Positions 1 through 5,692 of a stretch of 5,692 bases of DNA are shown here, piece after piece. This DNA is from Deltaproteobacteria bacterium (GTDB lineage Bacteria; Bdellovibrionota_F; JAHFAK01). The position numbers and the translations under genes are program-made. Numbering within the stretch: the first letter of the stretch is position 1; the number at the start of each line of letters is the position of its first letter. The notes below the pieces were generated by a model. It saw nothing but the letters and a program-made list of their open reading frames with translations. It was not told where the DNA came from and did not search any database. The DNA lies in NCBI GenBank assembly GCA_023250585.1, contig JAHFAK010000126.1, forward strand, positions 1 to 5,692. Reading direction: 5' to 3'.

Positions 1-19
1 TGCTTCGGAATACTACAAT

Positions 20-1039
20 ATGAAAGAGATTCTTAAAAAAATTCGAAAAAATCATTGTGCATTTGCAAGCCTCATCGTTATTGCACTTCTCTATTTTATT
101 GTACTTTTTGCCCCATTTCTTGCTCCATATAGTTATGACAATCAAGCACGAGAATATGGATTTTATCCTCCACAGCTTCTTAAAATTCATGTATTGACTG
201 AGCAGGGGACGCTCACTCGGCCTTTTATCTACGGCATACACGATACTTCCAAAAAATATCCATTGCATTTTTTTGAACGCGGAGATCCGTATCTTTTATT
301 TGGTTTTATTCCTACTTCAATTCATTTATTTTTAGTCGATGTTCCAGCTCGCCTTTATCTTTTTGGTTCTGATCAGTTTGGAAGAGATATTTTTTCTCGC
401 ATACTCTATGGATCACAGATCTCATTGACGGTTGGATTAGTGGGAATTTTTATTTCCATTATCTTAGCAATGATTATCGGAAGCATTTCAGGATTTTTTG
501 GCGGTAACATTGATTTTTTTACGATGCGTATCATTGAAATTATTATTGCAATTCCAAGTTTTTATTTATTGATTGCGCTTCGAGGTGTTTTCCCACTGAC
601 GCTTTCGTCAATTACGGTTTATTGTATCACCGTAATTGTTCTCTCATTTATTGGATGGACAAACATGGCACGCGTAATCCGAGGATTAGTACTCAGTATT
701 CGCACAAGAGACTACATTATTGCTGCACGTGTTTTGGGAATGAGCAATTGTGATATTATCATGAAACATATCTTACCCAATACCTATAGCTATATTATTG
801 TTGCTGCTACACTTTCTATTCCTTATTATATTTTAGGCGAAGTTTCGTTATCTTTTTTGGGCCTTGGGATTTCTGAGCCAGAACCTAGTTGGGGAAATAT
901 GTTAACAGTAGCGCAAAACATTCGATATCTTTCGAGCTATCCATGGATTCTTGCGCCGGGCTTTTTTATTTTTATTACCATACTTGCTTTCAACTTTTTA
1001 GGAGATGGCCTGCGAGATGCTTTGGATCCCCGAGAATAA
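20..1039 (+). CDS. ABC transporter permease, OppC/DppC type (peptide/nickel family)
   Basis: This is an inner-membrane permease subunit of a binding-protein-dependent importer, probably for oligopeptides. It would work with an OppB/DppB-type partner, ATPases and a periplasmic binding protein, none of which is fully inside the window. The 339-aa product has an N-terminal membrane segment (about 16-35, ending LFAPFLAPYS). The family signature follows (FGSDQFGRDIFSRILYG, 115-131), then several more hydrophobic helices. The cytoplasmic EAA loop that contacts the ATPase is at about 235-254 (AARVLGMSN...KHILPN). Further family marks are SFLGLGISEPEPSWGNML (278-295) and the C-terminus GDGLRDALDPRE. 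About 75 residues (38-112) separate the first helix from the GSDQFGRD motif, more than in short OppC proteins; some subfamilies carry such a periplasmic insert. The ATG at 20 has only a weak Shine-Dalgarno sequence, and the frame is open to the left edge, so a slightly earlier start is possible. An upstream gene probably overlaps this start: frame 1 ends in TAA at 34-36 with QYERDS, resembling a DppB/YejB tail, and frame 3 ends in TGA at 21-23. The substrate is not determinable. Confidence 0.93.
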   Translation: MKEILKKIRKNHCAFASLIVIALLYFIVLFAPFLAPYSYDNQAREYGFYPPQLLKIHVLTEQGTLTRPFIYGIHDTSKKYPLHFFERGDPYLLFGFIPTSIHLFLVDVPARLYLFGSDQFGRDIFSRILYGSQISLTVGLVGIFISIILAMIIGSISGFFGGNIDFFTMRIIEIIIAIPSFYLLIALRGVFPLTLSSITVYCITVIVLSFIGWTNMARVIRGLVLSIRTRDYIIAARVLGMSNCDIIMKHILPNTYSYIIVAATLSIPYYILGEVSLSFLGLGISEPEPSWGNMLTVAQNIRYLSSYPWILAPGFFIFITILAFNFLGDGLRDALDPRE

Positions 1040-1055
1040 GTAATCCCATAGGTTA

Positions 1056-1172
1056 TAAGGGAGTAGGTATGTTCTCAAAAAGTATTTCTATCGAGCGCGC
1101 TTCCATAATACTATTAAGAACAGGAAAGCGCGCTCGATAGAAATACTTTTTGAGAACATACCTACTCCCTTA
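1056..1172 (+). repeat. IR1: 117-bp palindromic element, perfect 47-bp arms, 23-nt loop
   Basis: The left arm 1056-1102 and the right arm 1126-1172 are reverse complements at all 47 positions, checked base by base. They flank a 23-nt loop (1103-1125). The inner 12 bp of each arm read TCGAGCGCGCTT and AAGCGCGCTCGA. The loop starts CCATAA and contains TATTAAGAAC. CC at the loop start and GG near its end could add two pairs with one bulged A. The element starts 16 nt after the stop of the permease gene and is homologous to IR2 (3960-4077). Here '+' gives the orientation of the asymmetric loop, with CCATAA first. Transcribed, it would form a very stable hairpin, but the bases after it (CTCCCGCATT) are not a T-run, so it is not a canonical intrinsic terminator. 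A palindromic mobile element or a 3'-UTR structure is possible; no function is assigned. Confidence 0.95.
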
Positions 1173-1207
1173 CTCCCGCATTAACTGAGCTGTTACGAGA
1201 ATAACAC

Positions 1208-1236
1208 TTTACATTTTTTTAACTAACTCCTAAAAC
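1208..1236 (+). promoter_or_regulatory. Candidate sigma-70-type promoter for tRNA-Arg
   Basis: TTTACA (1208-1213, five of six matches to TTGACA) is followed after exactly 17 nt by TAAAAC (1231-1236, four of six matches to TATAAT). Transcription would start near 1243, roughly 18 nt before the mature tRNA 5' end, a sensible leader length. The region is AT-rich, so chance matches are likely. It is supported mainly by position and spacing. Confidence 0.35.
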
Positions 1237-1260
1237 TTAACCCTTAAATCTTGATAAAGT

Positions 1261-1332
1261 GCCCTCATAGTTCAATGGATAAAACGCGGGATTCCTAATC
1301 CCGAACTACAGGTTCGATTCCTGTTGGGGGCA
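1261..1332 (+). tRNA. tRNA-Arg (anticodon CCT)
   Basis: A complete cloverleaf can be folded by eye. The acceptor stem GCCCTCA pairs with TGGGGGC (one T-G wobble) and the discriminator is A1332. The D arm is GTTC...AAAC with a C-A mismatch at its inner pair. The anticodon stem CGGGA/TCCCG encloses the seven-base loop TTCCTAA, putting CCT at the anticodon. The T arm is ACAGG, loop TTCGATT, then CCTGT. The variable loop is short. Anticodon CCU reads the AGG arginine codon. The 3' CCA is not encoded (AAG follows the discriminator), so it must be added by a CCA-adding enzyme. The gene stands alone, between IR1 and the convergent FKBP gene. Confidence 0.95.
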
Positions 1333-1350
1333 AAGAACAATCATAGGTGG

Positions 1351-1366
1351 AAAAAAATATTTTTTT
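1351..1366. other. A/T palindrome between convergent tRNA and FKBP gene
   Basis: Seven A, then TA, then seven T form a 16-bp perfect palindrome lying 18 nt after the tRNA and 7 nt past the FKBP stop codon. It gives a T-run in either direction and could help end transcription from both sides. It has no GC-rich stem, so it is not a convincing intrinsic terminator. Confidence 0.3.
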
Positions 1367-1373
1367 CAGTATT

Positions 1374-1811
1374 CTATTCTACATTGAGTAATTCTACGTC
1401 AAATATAAGCGTTGCATTTGGGGGAATAACTCCGCCGGCGCCACGTGCACCATAGCCTAGTTCTGGTGGAATCGTGAGTTTGCGTTTACCACCGACCTGC
1501 ATTGACATGACTCCTTCATCCCAACCTTTGATGACTTGGCCAACACCGATCGTGAATGAGAATGGCTCGCCACGAGTACGAGAACTATCGAAGGTTGTTC
1601 CATTCGTCAGTGTTCCTACATAATGAACGGTTACTTTCTTTCCAGGAGCCGGTGTTGCTCCTTTTCCGGTAACAAGATCGACATACTGTAATCCAGATTC
1701 AGTTTTCATAACAACTCCTTCTTGTTGGTGAGCAGTTTTTTTTTGATAGAAAAAATACGCAACACCAATAATTACTGTGATAAGTACAATAATAAACGGC
1801 ATTTTTTTCAT
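1374..1811 (-). CDS. Membrane-anchored FKBP-type peptidyl-prolyl cis-trans isomerase
   Basis: This enzyme catalyses cis-trans isomerisation of prolyl bonds to help protein folding, here probably on the outer face of the inner membrane. The 145-aa product begins with a single hydrophobic segment (about 5-22, after MKKM and before YQKK). This is best read as an uncleaved signal anchor; there is no lipobox cysteine. A short linker leads to one FKBP domain (about 37-145), opening TESGLQYVDLVTGKG. The usual binding-pocket residues are present: Y64 (HYVG), F74 and D75 (FDSS), F84 and F86, V93 and I94, W97 (IKGWDEG), Y120 (GYGARG), I129 (VIPPNA) and F137. The domain therefore looks catalytically competent. 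The length suits a minimal FKBP plus anchor, without the dimerisation domain of FkpA/Mip proteins. The ATG at 1811 has a good Shine-Dalgarno sequence (AGAAAGGA, 1825-1818, 6 nt upstream). The gene is divergent from the secreted-protein gene at 2009 and convergent with the tRNA. Client proteins are unknown. Confidence 0.95.
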   Translation of the reverse strand: MKKMPFIIVLITVIIGVAYFFYQKKTAHQQEGVVMKTESGLQYVDLVTGKGATPAPGKKVTVHYVGTLTNGTTFDSSRTRGEPFSFTIGVGQVIKGWDEGVMSMQVGGKRKLTIPPELGYGARGAGGVIPPNATLIFDVELLNVE

Positions 1812-1937
1812 ACATAATCCTTTCTATAATTTTTAAAAAGTATTCTTGCGTATTTTCATAATCACTGCAAGTACTAAACATTATTTATAATATATCAATA
1901 AAAATGCTAATAATTATAGCTAGTTAATTTATCCTGC

Positions 1938-1966
1938 TTGATTAATGTCCGCGTAGGAGCTATAGA
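1938..1966 (+). promoter_or_regulatory. Candidate sigma-70-type promoter for the gene at 2009
   Basis: TTGATT (1938-1943) and TATAGA (1961-1966) are separated by exactly 17 nt, each matching four of six consensus bases. Transcription would begin near 1973, giving a leader of about 35 nt before the ATG at 2009. That would put the alternative upstream ATG at 1970 at or before the start of the transcript, which supports the downstream start. The call rests on motif and spacing only. Confidence 0.4.
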
Positions 1967-1995
1967 ACAATGCAGTATTTATTAGTAAATAATAT

Positions 1996-2001
1996 GGAGG
2001 G
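1996..2001 (+). promoter_or_regulatory. Shine-Dalgarno site that decides the start at 2009
   Basis: GGAGGG lies 7 nt upstream of the ATG at 2009. The in-frame ATG at 1970 has no comparable site at proper distance. Starting at 2009 also puts the signal peptide (MKSRLFFLMV...) at the very N-terminus, so the longer form is unlikely. Confidence 0.85.
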
Positions 2002-2008
2002 TGCAATT

Positions 2009-3073
2009 ATGAAATCAAGACTATTCTTTTTAATGGTGAGTTTTATCTCCGTGGTATGTCTATCAAGCCTCGGTTATACTAAAGCTAAGGCAACAATTTC
2101 AGGTTGCAAGGTTACCATTAAGCAAGGTACATTAAACGGTACACGATCAATGATTATTAAATATAAAGAGGATAATGGCGACAATGAAGTGGATAAAGAA
2201 GCTTCAGAGGTTTTACAAGAATTCTTAGTGAGTAGTTTTATTCAAAAGAAGAATGCTGATGCACATGTCGTTGAACTTCTTGATTGGGAGTTAGAAGATA
2301 TTGAACATTTAAAGGATAAAAAGGTAAAAACTCCAGATGGGGAAGAATATCTTATTGATGGCATTAATTCATTACATAATAATGCAGCAGCTTTTCGTGC
2401 GACAGTTTTACTTTTAGTCAAATATCGTGGTCAAGAACAGGAGATCCGTATTACCAAAGAATTTATTACTCAGGTACCAAAAAATGGTAACCACGTACAA
2501 TTTGTATTTGAGTTTCAAGATGCATTAGCTACATATTTCTCTGTCTATAACATTGATGAGAGTTTCAAACGAGGAGATTATCTATACGATCCAGCATATA
2601 AACTTTTACAATCAGGTAATTATAAAAAAAATGTGAAAGCGGAGTTAGATGAACTCATGCAATTAAATAAAGACAGTTACGTCATTGAGTTAATACCCAA
2701 GGTAATAGGAGAAGAAATTGCAGTAACCGTACCTCAGCCCAATGGTATCATAAAAACTGAGTATTTTTCTCAAATTACCATAAAGATACCTGGATCAAGT
2801 GATTCCGTTTATGAAAAAAAGAATAAACTCAAAGATGTTATGGTATATACTCAAGATATTCAACCTGATGAAATAAAATTTCATGGTCTTTTGCTTAGAG
2901 TTCAGCAAAAAGGTACACCATGGAAGTTTTCTATCAAGAAAGATGAGCTATTCACAGAGCCTGAGACGATTATAGGTAATATAACTGGGGCAGAATTCGA
3001 TATTTTATATGCACGGTTGTTAGAACAAGAGATGCGGAAACTTGCCCGTACAGCAGCTGTCCCAAATTCCTAG
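2009..3073 (+). CDS. Predicted secreted protein of unknown function
   Basis: I do not recognise this 354-aa protein. It begins with a clear Sec signal peptide: MKSR, a hydrophobic core at about 5-22, then a likely signal-peptidase I site after AKA (residues 26-28). An ISGC sequence at 30-33 formally resembles a lipobox, but it lies about 11 residues beyond the hydrophobic core, so lipidation is less likely. The mature part is charged and soluble-looking. It alternates probable beta segments (ATVLLLVKYR 131-140, HVQFVFEFQ 162-170, EYFSQITIKI 251-260) with lysine/glutamate-rich helices, and ends in a helical stretch (about 328-347). No catalytic motif, repeat or further membrane segment is visible. 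It would act in the periplasm or outside the cell. The start is set by GGAGGG at 1996-2001 and a candidate promoter at 1938-1966. It is probably monocistronic: the next gene, rapZ, is convergent and only 3 nt away. Confidence 0.85.
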   Translation: MKSRLFFLMVSFISVVCLSSLGYTKAKATISGCKVTIKQGTLNGTRSMIIKYKEDNGDNEVDKEASEVLQEFLVSSFIQKKNADAHVVELLDWELEDIEHLKDKKVKTPDGEEYLIDGINSLHNNAAAFRATVLLLVKYRGQEQEIRITKEFITQVPKNGNHVQFVFEFQDALATYFSVYNIDESFKRGDYLYDPAYKLLQSGNYKKNVKAELDELMQLNKDSYVIELIPKVIGEEIAVTVPQPNGIIKTEYFSQITIKIPGSSDSVYEKKNKLKDVMVYTQDIQPDEIKFHGLLLRVQQKGTPWKFSIKKDELFTEPETIIGNITGAEFDILYARLLEQEMRKLARTAAVPNS

Positions 3074-3076
3074 TTC

Positions 3077-3934
3077 TTACTTCTTTCCTAAATCTCTATG
3101 CTCCGTTTTAACATAATAGTTCTTCTTGGTAAAATAATCTTTGAGATACTCAACGGTTACTACTGATCTATGCTTACCTCCGGTGCAGCCAATTGCAATC
3201 GAAAGATTTAATTTCCCTTCGGCTTCGTGTTTGGGAAGTGTATAATCTAAAAGTCGCATAAAATGATCGAGGAAAATTTTGGTTGTATCTTCTTCGAGGA
3301 CAAATTTTTTTACTTTGTGATCAAGGCCCGTATGATTTTTAAGGCTTTTAACAAAATAAGGATTTGGTAAAAATCTGACATCAAAGACAATATCGGCATC
3401 ATGAGGAGTTCCGTGTTTATAACCAAAAGAAATAAGATGGATATAGAGTAATTTATTTTTAGTTTTAAATTTATGATACGTAATATTCTTTACATCATGG
3501 ACGTTGAGCTTTGAGCTATCAATAGTAAGATTTGCATATCTTCTCACAGGTTCAAGAAGTTTTTTTTCTTTGTTAAGTGCTTTTTCAAGATTACCCTCAA
3601 AGAGGGGATGTCGACGTCTCGTTTCACTGTAACGATTCATGAGTACATCCTTTGATGCTTCGACAAAAATTACTTTTATGCTGTAATTACTTTTAAGCAT
3701 TTCTAGATGGCTCGTAAATTTTTTTGTAAAATCTTTTCCACGAACATCCATCCCTAATGCAATTTTTTTTATTTCTCTGTAGCTTGGTGATTTTATTCGT
3801 ATGAGATTTGTGATTAATTTAAGAGGAAAGTTATCAAAGCAGTGATACCCCAAATCTTCGAGTGCTTTCAAGACCGTTGTTTTTCCTGCACCTGATAGTC
3901 CTGTTACAATAATTATTTCTTTAAGATTTTTCAT
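3077..3934 (-). CDS. rapZ: RapZ family nucleotide-binding protein / RNase adapter
   Basis: RapZ is a cytoplasmic P-loop protein. In E. coli it binds the small RNAs GlmZ and GlmY through its C-terminal domain and directs RNase E cleavage of GlmZ, controlling glucosamine-6-phosphate synthesis; elsewhere its targets are less clear. From the ATG at 3934 the product is 285 aa, about the E. coli length (284). Visible family marks are a Walker A loop (GLSGAGKT, 12-19), LGYHCFDNFP (28-37), DVRG (63-66), a beta strand VIFVEA (88-93) and RYSETRRRHPL (101-111). The C-terminal half has ISFGYKHGTPHDADIVFDVR (168-187), FLPNP (188-192), TGLD (202-205) and GCTGGKHRSV (249-258). It ends in a basic tail (EHRDLGKK). 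A TTG at 3949 in frame could extend it by 5 residues but has no ribosome site; the ATG has a weak purine-rich one (AAGAG). It is on the same strand as the FHA/CpaF gene, with palindrome IR2 in the 151-nt gap, so the two may be cotranscribed. Conservation of the sRNA pathway here is inference. Confidence 0.95.
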   Translation of the reverse strand: MKNLKEIIIVTGLSGAGKTTVLKALEDLGYHCFDNFPLKLITNLIRIKSPSYREIKKIALGMDVRGKDFTKKFTSHLEMLKSNYSIKVIFVEASKDVLMNRYSETRRRHPLFEGNLEKALNKEKKLLEPVRRYANLTIDSSKLNVHDVKNITYHKFKTKNKLLYIHLISFGYKHGTPHDADIVFDVRFLPNPYFVKSLKNHTGLDHKVKKFVLEEDTTKIFLDHFMRLLDYTLPKHEAEGKLNLSIAIGCTGGKHRSVVTVEYLKDYFTKKNYYVKTEHRDLGKK

Positions 3935-3959
3935 GTTTCTCTTTCTCAACAGTGTGGTT

Positions 3960-4077
3960 AGGTAGGAGATATATGTGTTCTTTTTTATTTTCTGTCGAGC
4001 GCGCTTACCCCGTTCTTAATAATTTTATGGAAGCGACGTCGACAGAAAATAAAAAAGAACACATATATCTCCTACCT
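3960..4077 (-). repeat. IR2: 118-bp palindromic element, 47-nt arms with 3 mismatches, 24-nt loop
   Basis: Arms 3960-4006 and 4031-4077 are reverse complements at 44 of 47 positions around a 24-nt loop (4007-4030). The outer 35 bp are perfect. The three mismatches are clustered in the inner core, where one arm has TCGAGCGCGCTT and the other, read as its complement, TCGACGTCGCTT. Read on the minus strand, the loop begins CCATAA and contains TATTAAGAAC, like IR1, which sets the orientation. It begins 8 nt beyond the stop codon of the FHA/CpaF gene and ends 25 nt before the rapZ ATG. On the minus-strand transcript it would form a long hairpin in the 3' end of one message and the leader of the next. 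The downstream bases (AACCACACTG) lack a T-run, so it is not a typical terminator. Confidence 0.95.
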
Positions 4078-4085
4078 CAATTCAT

Positions 4086-5692
4086 TTACGTTTTTCCAAA
4101 TAAACTTAAATCAATTTTAATGCCTTTCCGTTTTAAATTTTCATAAAAGGTTGGCACAATGCCTGTCGGTTTTAATTCACAAGAAATTGAGCCATCTTCA
4201 TGAATATGTATATCTTGCAAATGAAATATATCACTTGTAGAAATTATGTCTTGTTCTAATCCTGTGATTTCAGTGATTTTAACAATTCGTCGTTTGCCAT
4301 CTGCAAATCGTTCAAGATGAATAATCAGTGTAAGAGCGCTGGAAATTTGGTGTCGTATTGCTTTAATTGGAATATCAATACCATTTATGACAACCATTGT
4401 TTCAAGTCGAGAAAATACATCACGGGGTGAGTTTGAATGAATGGTAGTGATTGATCCCTCATGTCCGGTGTTCATTGCTTGAAGCATATCGAGTGCTTCA
4501 GGCCCTCTACACTCGCCAATAATGATTCGATCTGGTCTCATACGCAGAGCATTTATAACCAGCTGTTGTAGTGTAATTTTCTGGTTTTTATCATCAAAAG
4601 ATTTTTTTGCTTCAAGACGAACTACATGTGGCTGACCCAGTTTTAATTCCGCAGTATCTTCAATCGTAATGATACGTTCATTTGGTGAAATAAAAGATGA
4701 GAGAAAATTAAGAAGGGTTGTTTTTCCTGAACTTGTTCCACCAGAAATAAGTATGCTTATTTTATTCTGAACACATGTTTTTAAAAAACGTGCAGCTGAT
4801 TTAGTGAGCGTTTCAGTTTCAACCAACGATTCTTCAGAAAAAGGCAGTGGCATAAATTTTCGAATTGTTACATTTGGTCCATCAATAGCTACAGGATTCA
4901 TAACGACATTCATACGTGAACCATCGTTAAGTCGTGCATCGATAAGAAACATATCTTTTGAGCGTGTAGTGCCTGATTGAGCAAGAAGTCTATCAATTGC
5001 CAAAGTTAAAGAACTCAGACCTGCAAATCGTTTATTCGTTTTTATGAGTTTTCCCTGTTTCTCAATATAGAGAGCATTAAGTCCGTTAATAATGATTTCT
5101 GAAATATCATTGTCAGAAAGAAAATGAGTAATTGGACCATAGGCAAGATATTCATTCTGCATATCTTGTAGAAATTCGGTATTGTGAATATTTTCTTTTG
5201 CTAATTCTTCTTGTATCAGGTGGGTAAAATCTTTAGCCGTTAGTTTATAAAGAGACACATTTTTATCTTTTATACTTTTTTGAATTTTTCGATACAGTTT
5301 TTCATACTCAGAAAAACTATAGGAATCTTTTTCAAGTGGCTCAATAAAAGATACGTCTTCTTTTAAATGTTCAATCCTCTCGCCAATGGGATCTGATTTA
5401 AATTTTCTTCCGGTAATTTCTTCATCGCGAGGATATGAAAAAAATATTTCCGTTGAACCTATAATCAATTTTTCATTACTTTTTAAAGATATCTCCTGAT
5501 TTAAAACAGTATTTTTATACAAAATTTTTCCTGAATTCTTGAGATCTTTTACCTTAAAAGAAAATTCAGGAGCGATCATAATTCGTAATTGAATACCTTC
5601 TAAATCTTTACCTTCGCAACGGATATGATTTTTGAAATCTCCTCCGATTGTAGTAACTTCCTTGTGAACTTTTATAGATTCAAGAGAACCAT
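4086..5692 (-). CDS. FHA-domain CpaF/TadA-type secretion ATPase (5' end outside window)
   Basis: This hexameric-type ATPase of the CpaF/VirB11 family would power a Tad/Flp pilus or related type II/IV secretion machine at the cytoplasmic face of the inner membrane. The frame is open to the right edge, giving at least 535 codons. An internal ATG at 5579 begins a 497-residue stretch, used for numbering here, but the N-terminal domain clearly starts before it. That domain (from the window edge to about residue 50) has an FHA-like pattern: VTTIGGDFKNHI, then FKVKDLKNSGKILYKN, then EKLIIGSTEIFFSY. A linker follows (50-110), then an N-terminal ATPase subdomain (YLAYGPITHFLSDNDISEII, 145-164; LNDGSRMNVV, 217-226). 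The motor core has Walker A GGTSSGKT (280-287), Asp box IEDTAEL (306-312), Walker B RIIIGE (351-356) with E356, and the His-box region TGHEGSITTIHSN (371-383). All nucleotide-handling motifs are intact. No other pilus genes are in view, so the machine is not identified. The gene ends 8 nt before IR2. Confidence 0.93.
   Translation of the reverse strand, partial: GSLESIKVHKEVTTIGGDFKNHIRCEGKDLEGIQLRIMIAPEFSFKVKDLKNSGKILYKNTVLNQEISLKSNEKLIIGSTEIFFSYPRDEEITGRKFKSDPIGERIEHLKEDVSFIEPLEKDSYSFSEYEKLYRKIQKSIKDKNVSLYKLTAKDFTHLIQEELAKENIHNTEFLQDMQNEYLAYGPITHFLSDNDISEIIINGLNALYIEKQGKLIKTNKRFAGLSSLTLAIDRLLAQSGTTRSKDMFLIDARLNDGSRMNVVMNPVAIDGPNVTIRKFMPLPFSEESLVETETLTKSAARFLKTCVQNKISILISGGTSSGKTTLLNFLSSFISPNERIITIEDTAELKLGQPHVVRLEAKKSFDDKNQKITLQQLVINALRMRPDRIIIGECRGPEALDMLQAMNTGHEGSITTIHSNSPRDVFSRLETMVVINGIDIPIKAIRHQISSALTLIIHLERFADGKRRIVKITEITGLEQDIISTSDIFHLQDIHIHEDGSISCELKPTGIVPTFYENLKRKGIKIDLSLFGKT

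Noticed and set aside
1-36. 3' end of an upstream permease gene
   Set aside because: Likely by operon logic, with two candidate frames ending at 23 or 36. About ten codons are too few to decide between them, so it is noted in the permease entry only.
889-1140. Plus-strand ORF of 83 codons overlapping the permease gene and IR1
   Set aside because: It runs in another frame through the well-supported permease gene and ends inside the palindrome. It has no ribosome site or protein-like features.
1056-1172. IR1 as an ordinary Rho-independent terminator
   Set aside because: A 47-bp stem with a 23-nt loop is far longer than usual and no T-run follows. It may still affect transcript ends.
1045-1180. 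Target-site duplication flanking IR1
   Set aside because: The flanks (ATAGGTTA and CTCCCGCA) do not repeat. A terminal TA on both sides is already implied by the palindrome, and IR2 shows no duplication either.
1699-1881. Minus-strand ORF of 60 codons overlapping the FKBP start
   Set aside because: It is a frame shadow of the FKBP gene, which has clear domain homology and its own Shine-Dalgarno site.
1056-4077. IR1 and IR2 as integron attC sites
   Set aside because: Position 3' of genes and conserved structure are similar. However, the stems are nearly perfect, the base of the hairpin lacks a convincing RYYYAAC/GTTRRRY pair, and no integrase or cassette-like gene set is present.
3995-4077. 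Outward promoter in the hairpin arm (TCGACA, 17 nt, CATATA on the minus strand) for rapZ
   Set aside because: The -10 match is only three of six, and the corresponding site in IR1 (TCGATA, CATACC) is no better. It is too weak to annotate.
3952-4146. Plus-strand ORF of 64 codons spanning IR2
   Set aside because: It is made almost entirely of the palindrome plus the antisense of the ATPase C-terminus. It shows no coding signature.

Overview
This window is AT-rich bacterial DNA with tightly packed genes. The genes suggest a bacterium with peptide import, a membrane-anchored FKBP, RapZ and a secretion/pilus-type ATPase. The lineage cannot be fixed from this sequence. The protein styles and a tRNA without an encoded CCA could fit a reduced-genome, host-associated lineage such as Dependentiae, but that is only an impression.

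Layout from left to right: an OppC/DppC-type ABC transporter permease (+, 20-1039); a 117-bp palindromic element (IR1, 1056-1172); a tRNA-Arg(CCT) gene (+, 1261-1332) with a plausible promoter; a membrane-anchored FKBP-type peptidyl-prolyl isomerase (-, 1374-1811); a divergent intergenic region of about 200 bp; a predicted secreted protein of unknown function (+, 2009-3073); rapZ (-, 3077-3934), which meets the previous gene tail to tail; a second palindromic element (IR2, 3960-4077); and an FHA-domain/CpaF-type ATPase (-, 4086 to beyond the right edge).

The protein genes are mostly recognisable families and do not form one pathway. The standout is the pair of long palindromes. Each has two 47-nt arms around a 23- or 24-nt loop. 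IR1 is paired at all 47 positions and IR2 at 44 of 47. Loop and inner stem are clearly homologous between the copies. The outer 35 bp of stem differs at 21 of 35 positions, yet every pair is still complementary within each copy. Both lie just 3' of a coding gene and both have the same orientation relative to that gene. This is what a structure-maintained dispersed hairpin family would look like, whether mobile, RNA-acting or recombination-related. Neither is followed by the T-run of a classical intrinsic terminator, and no transposase or integrase is visible in the window.
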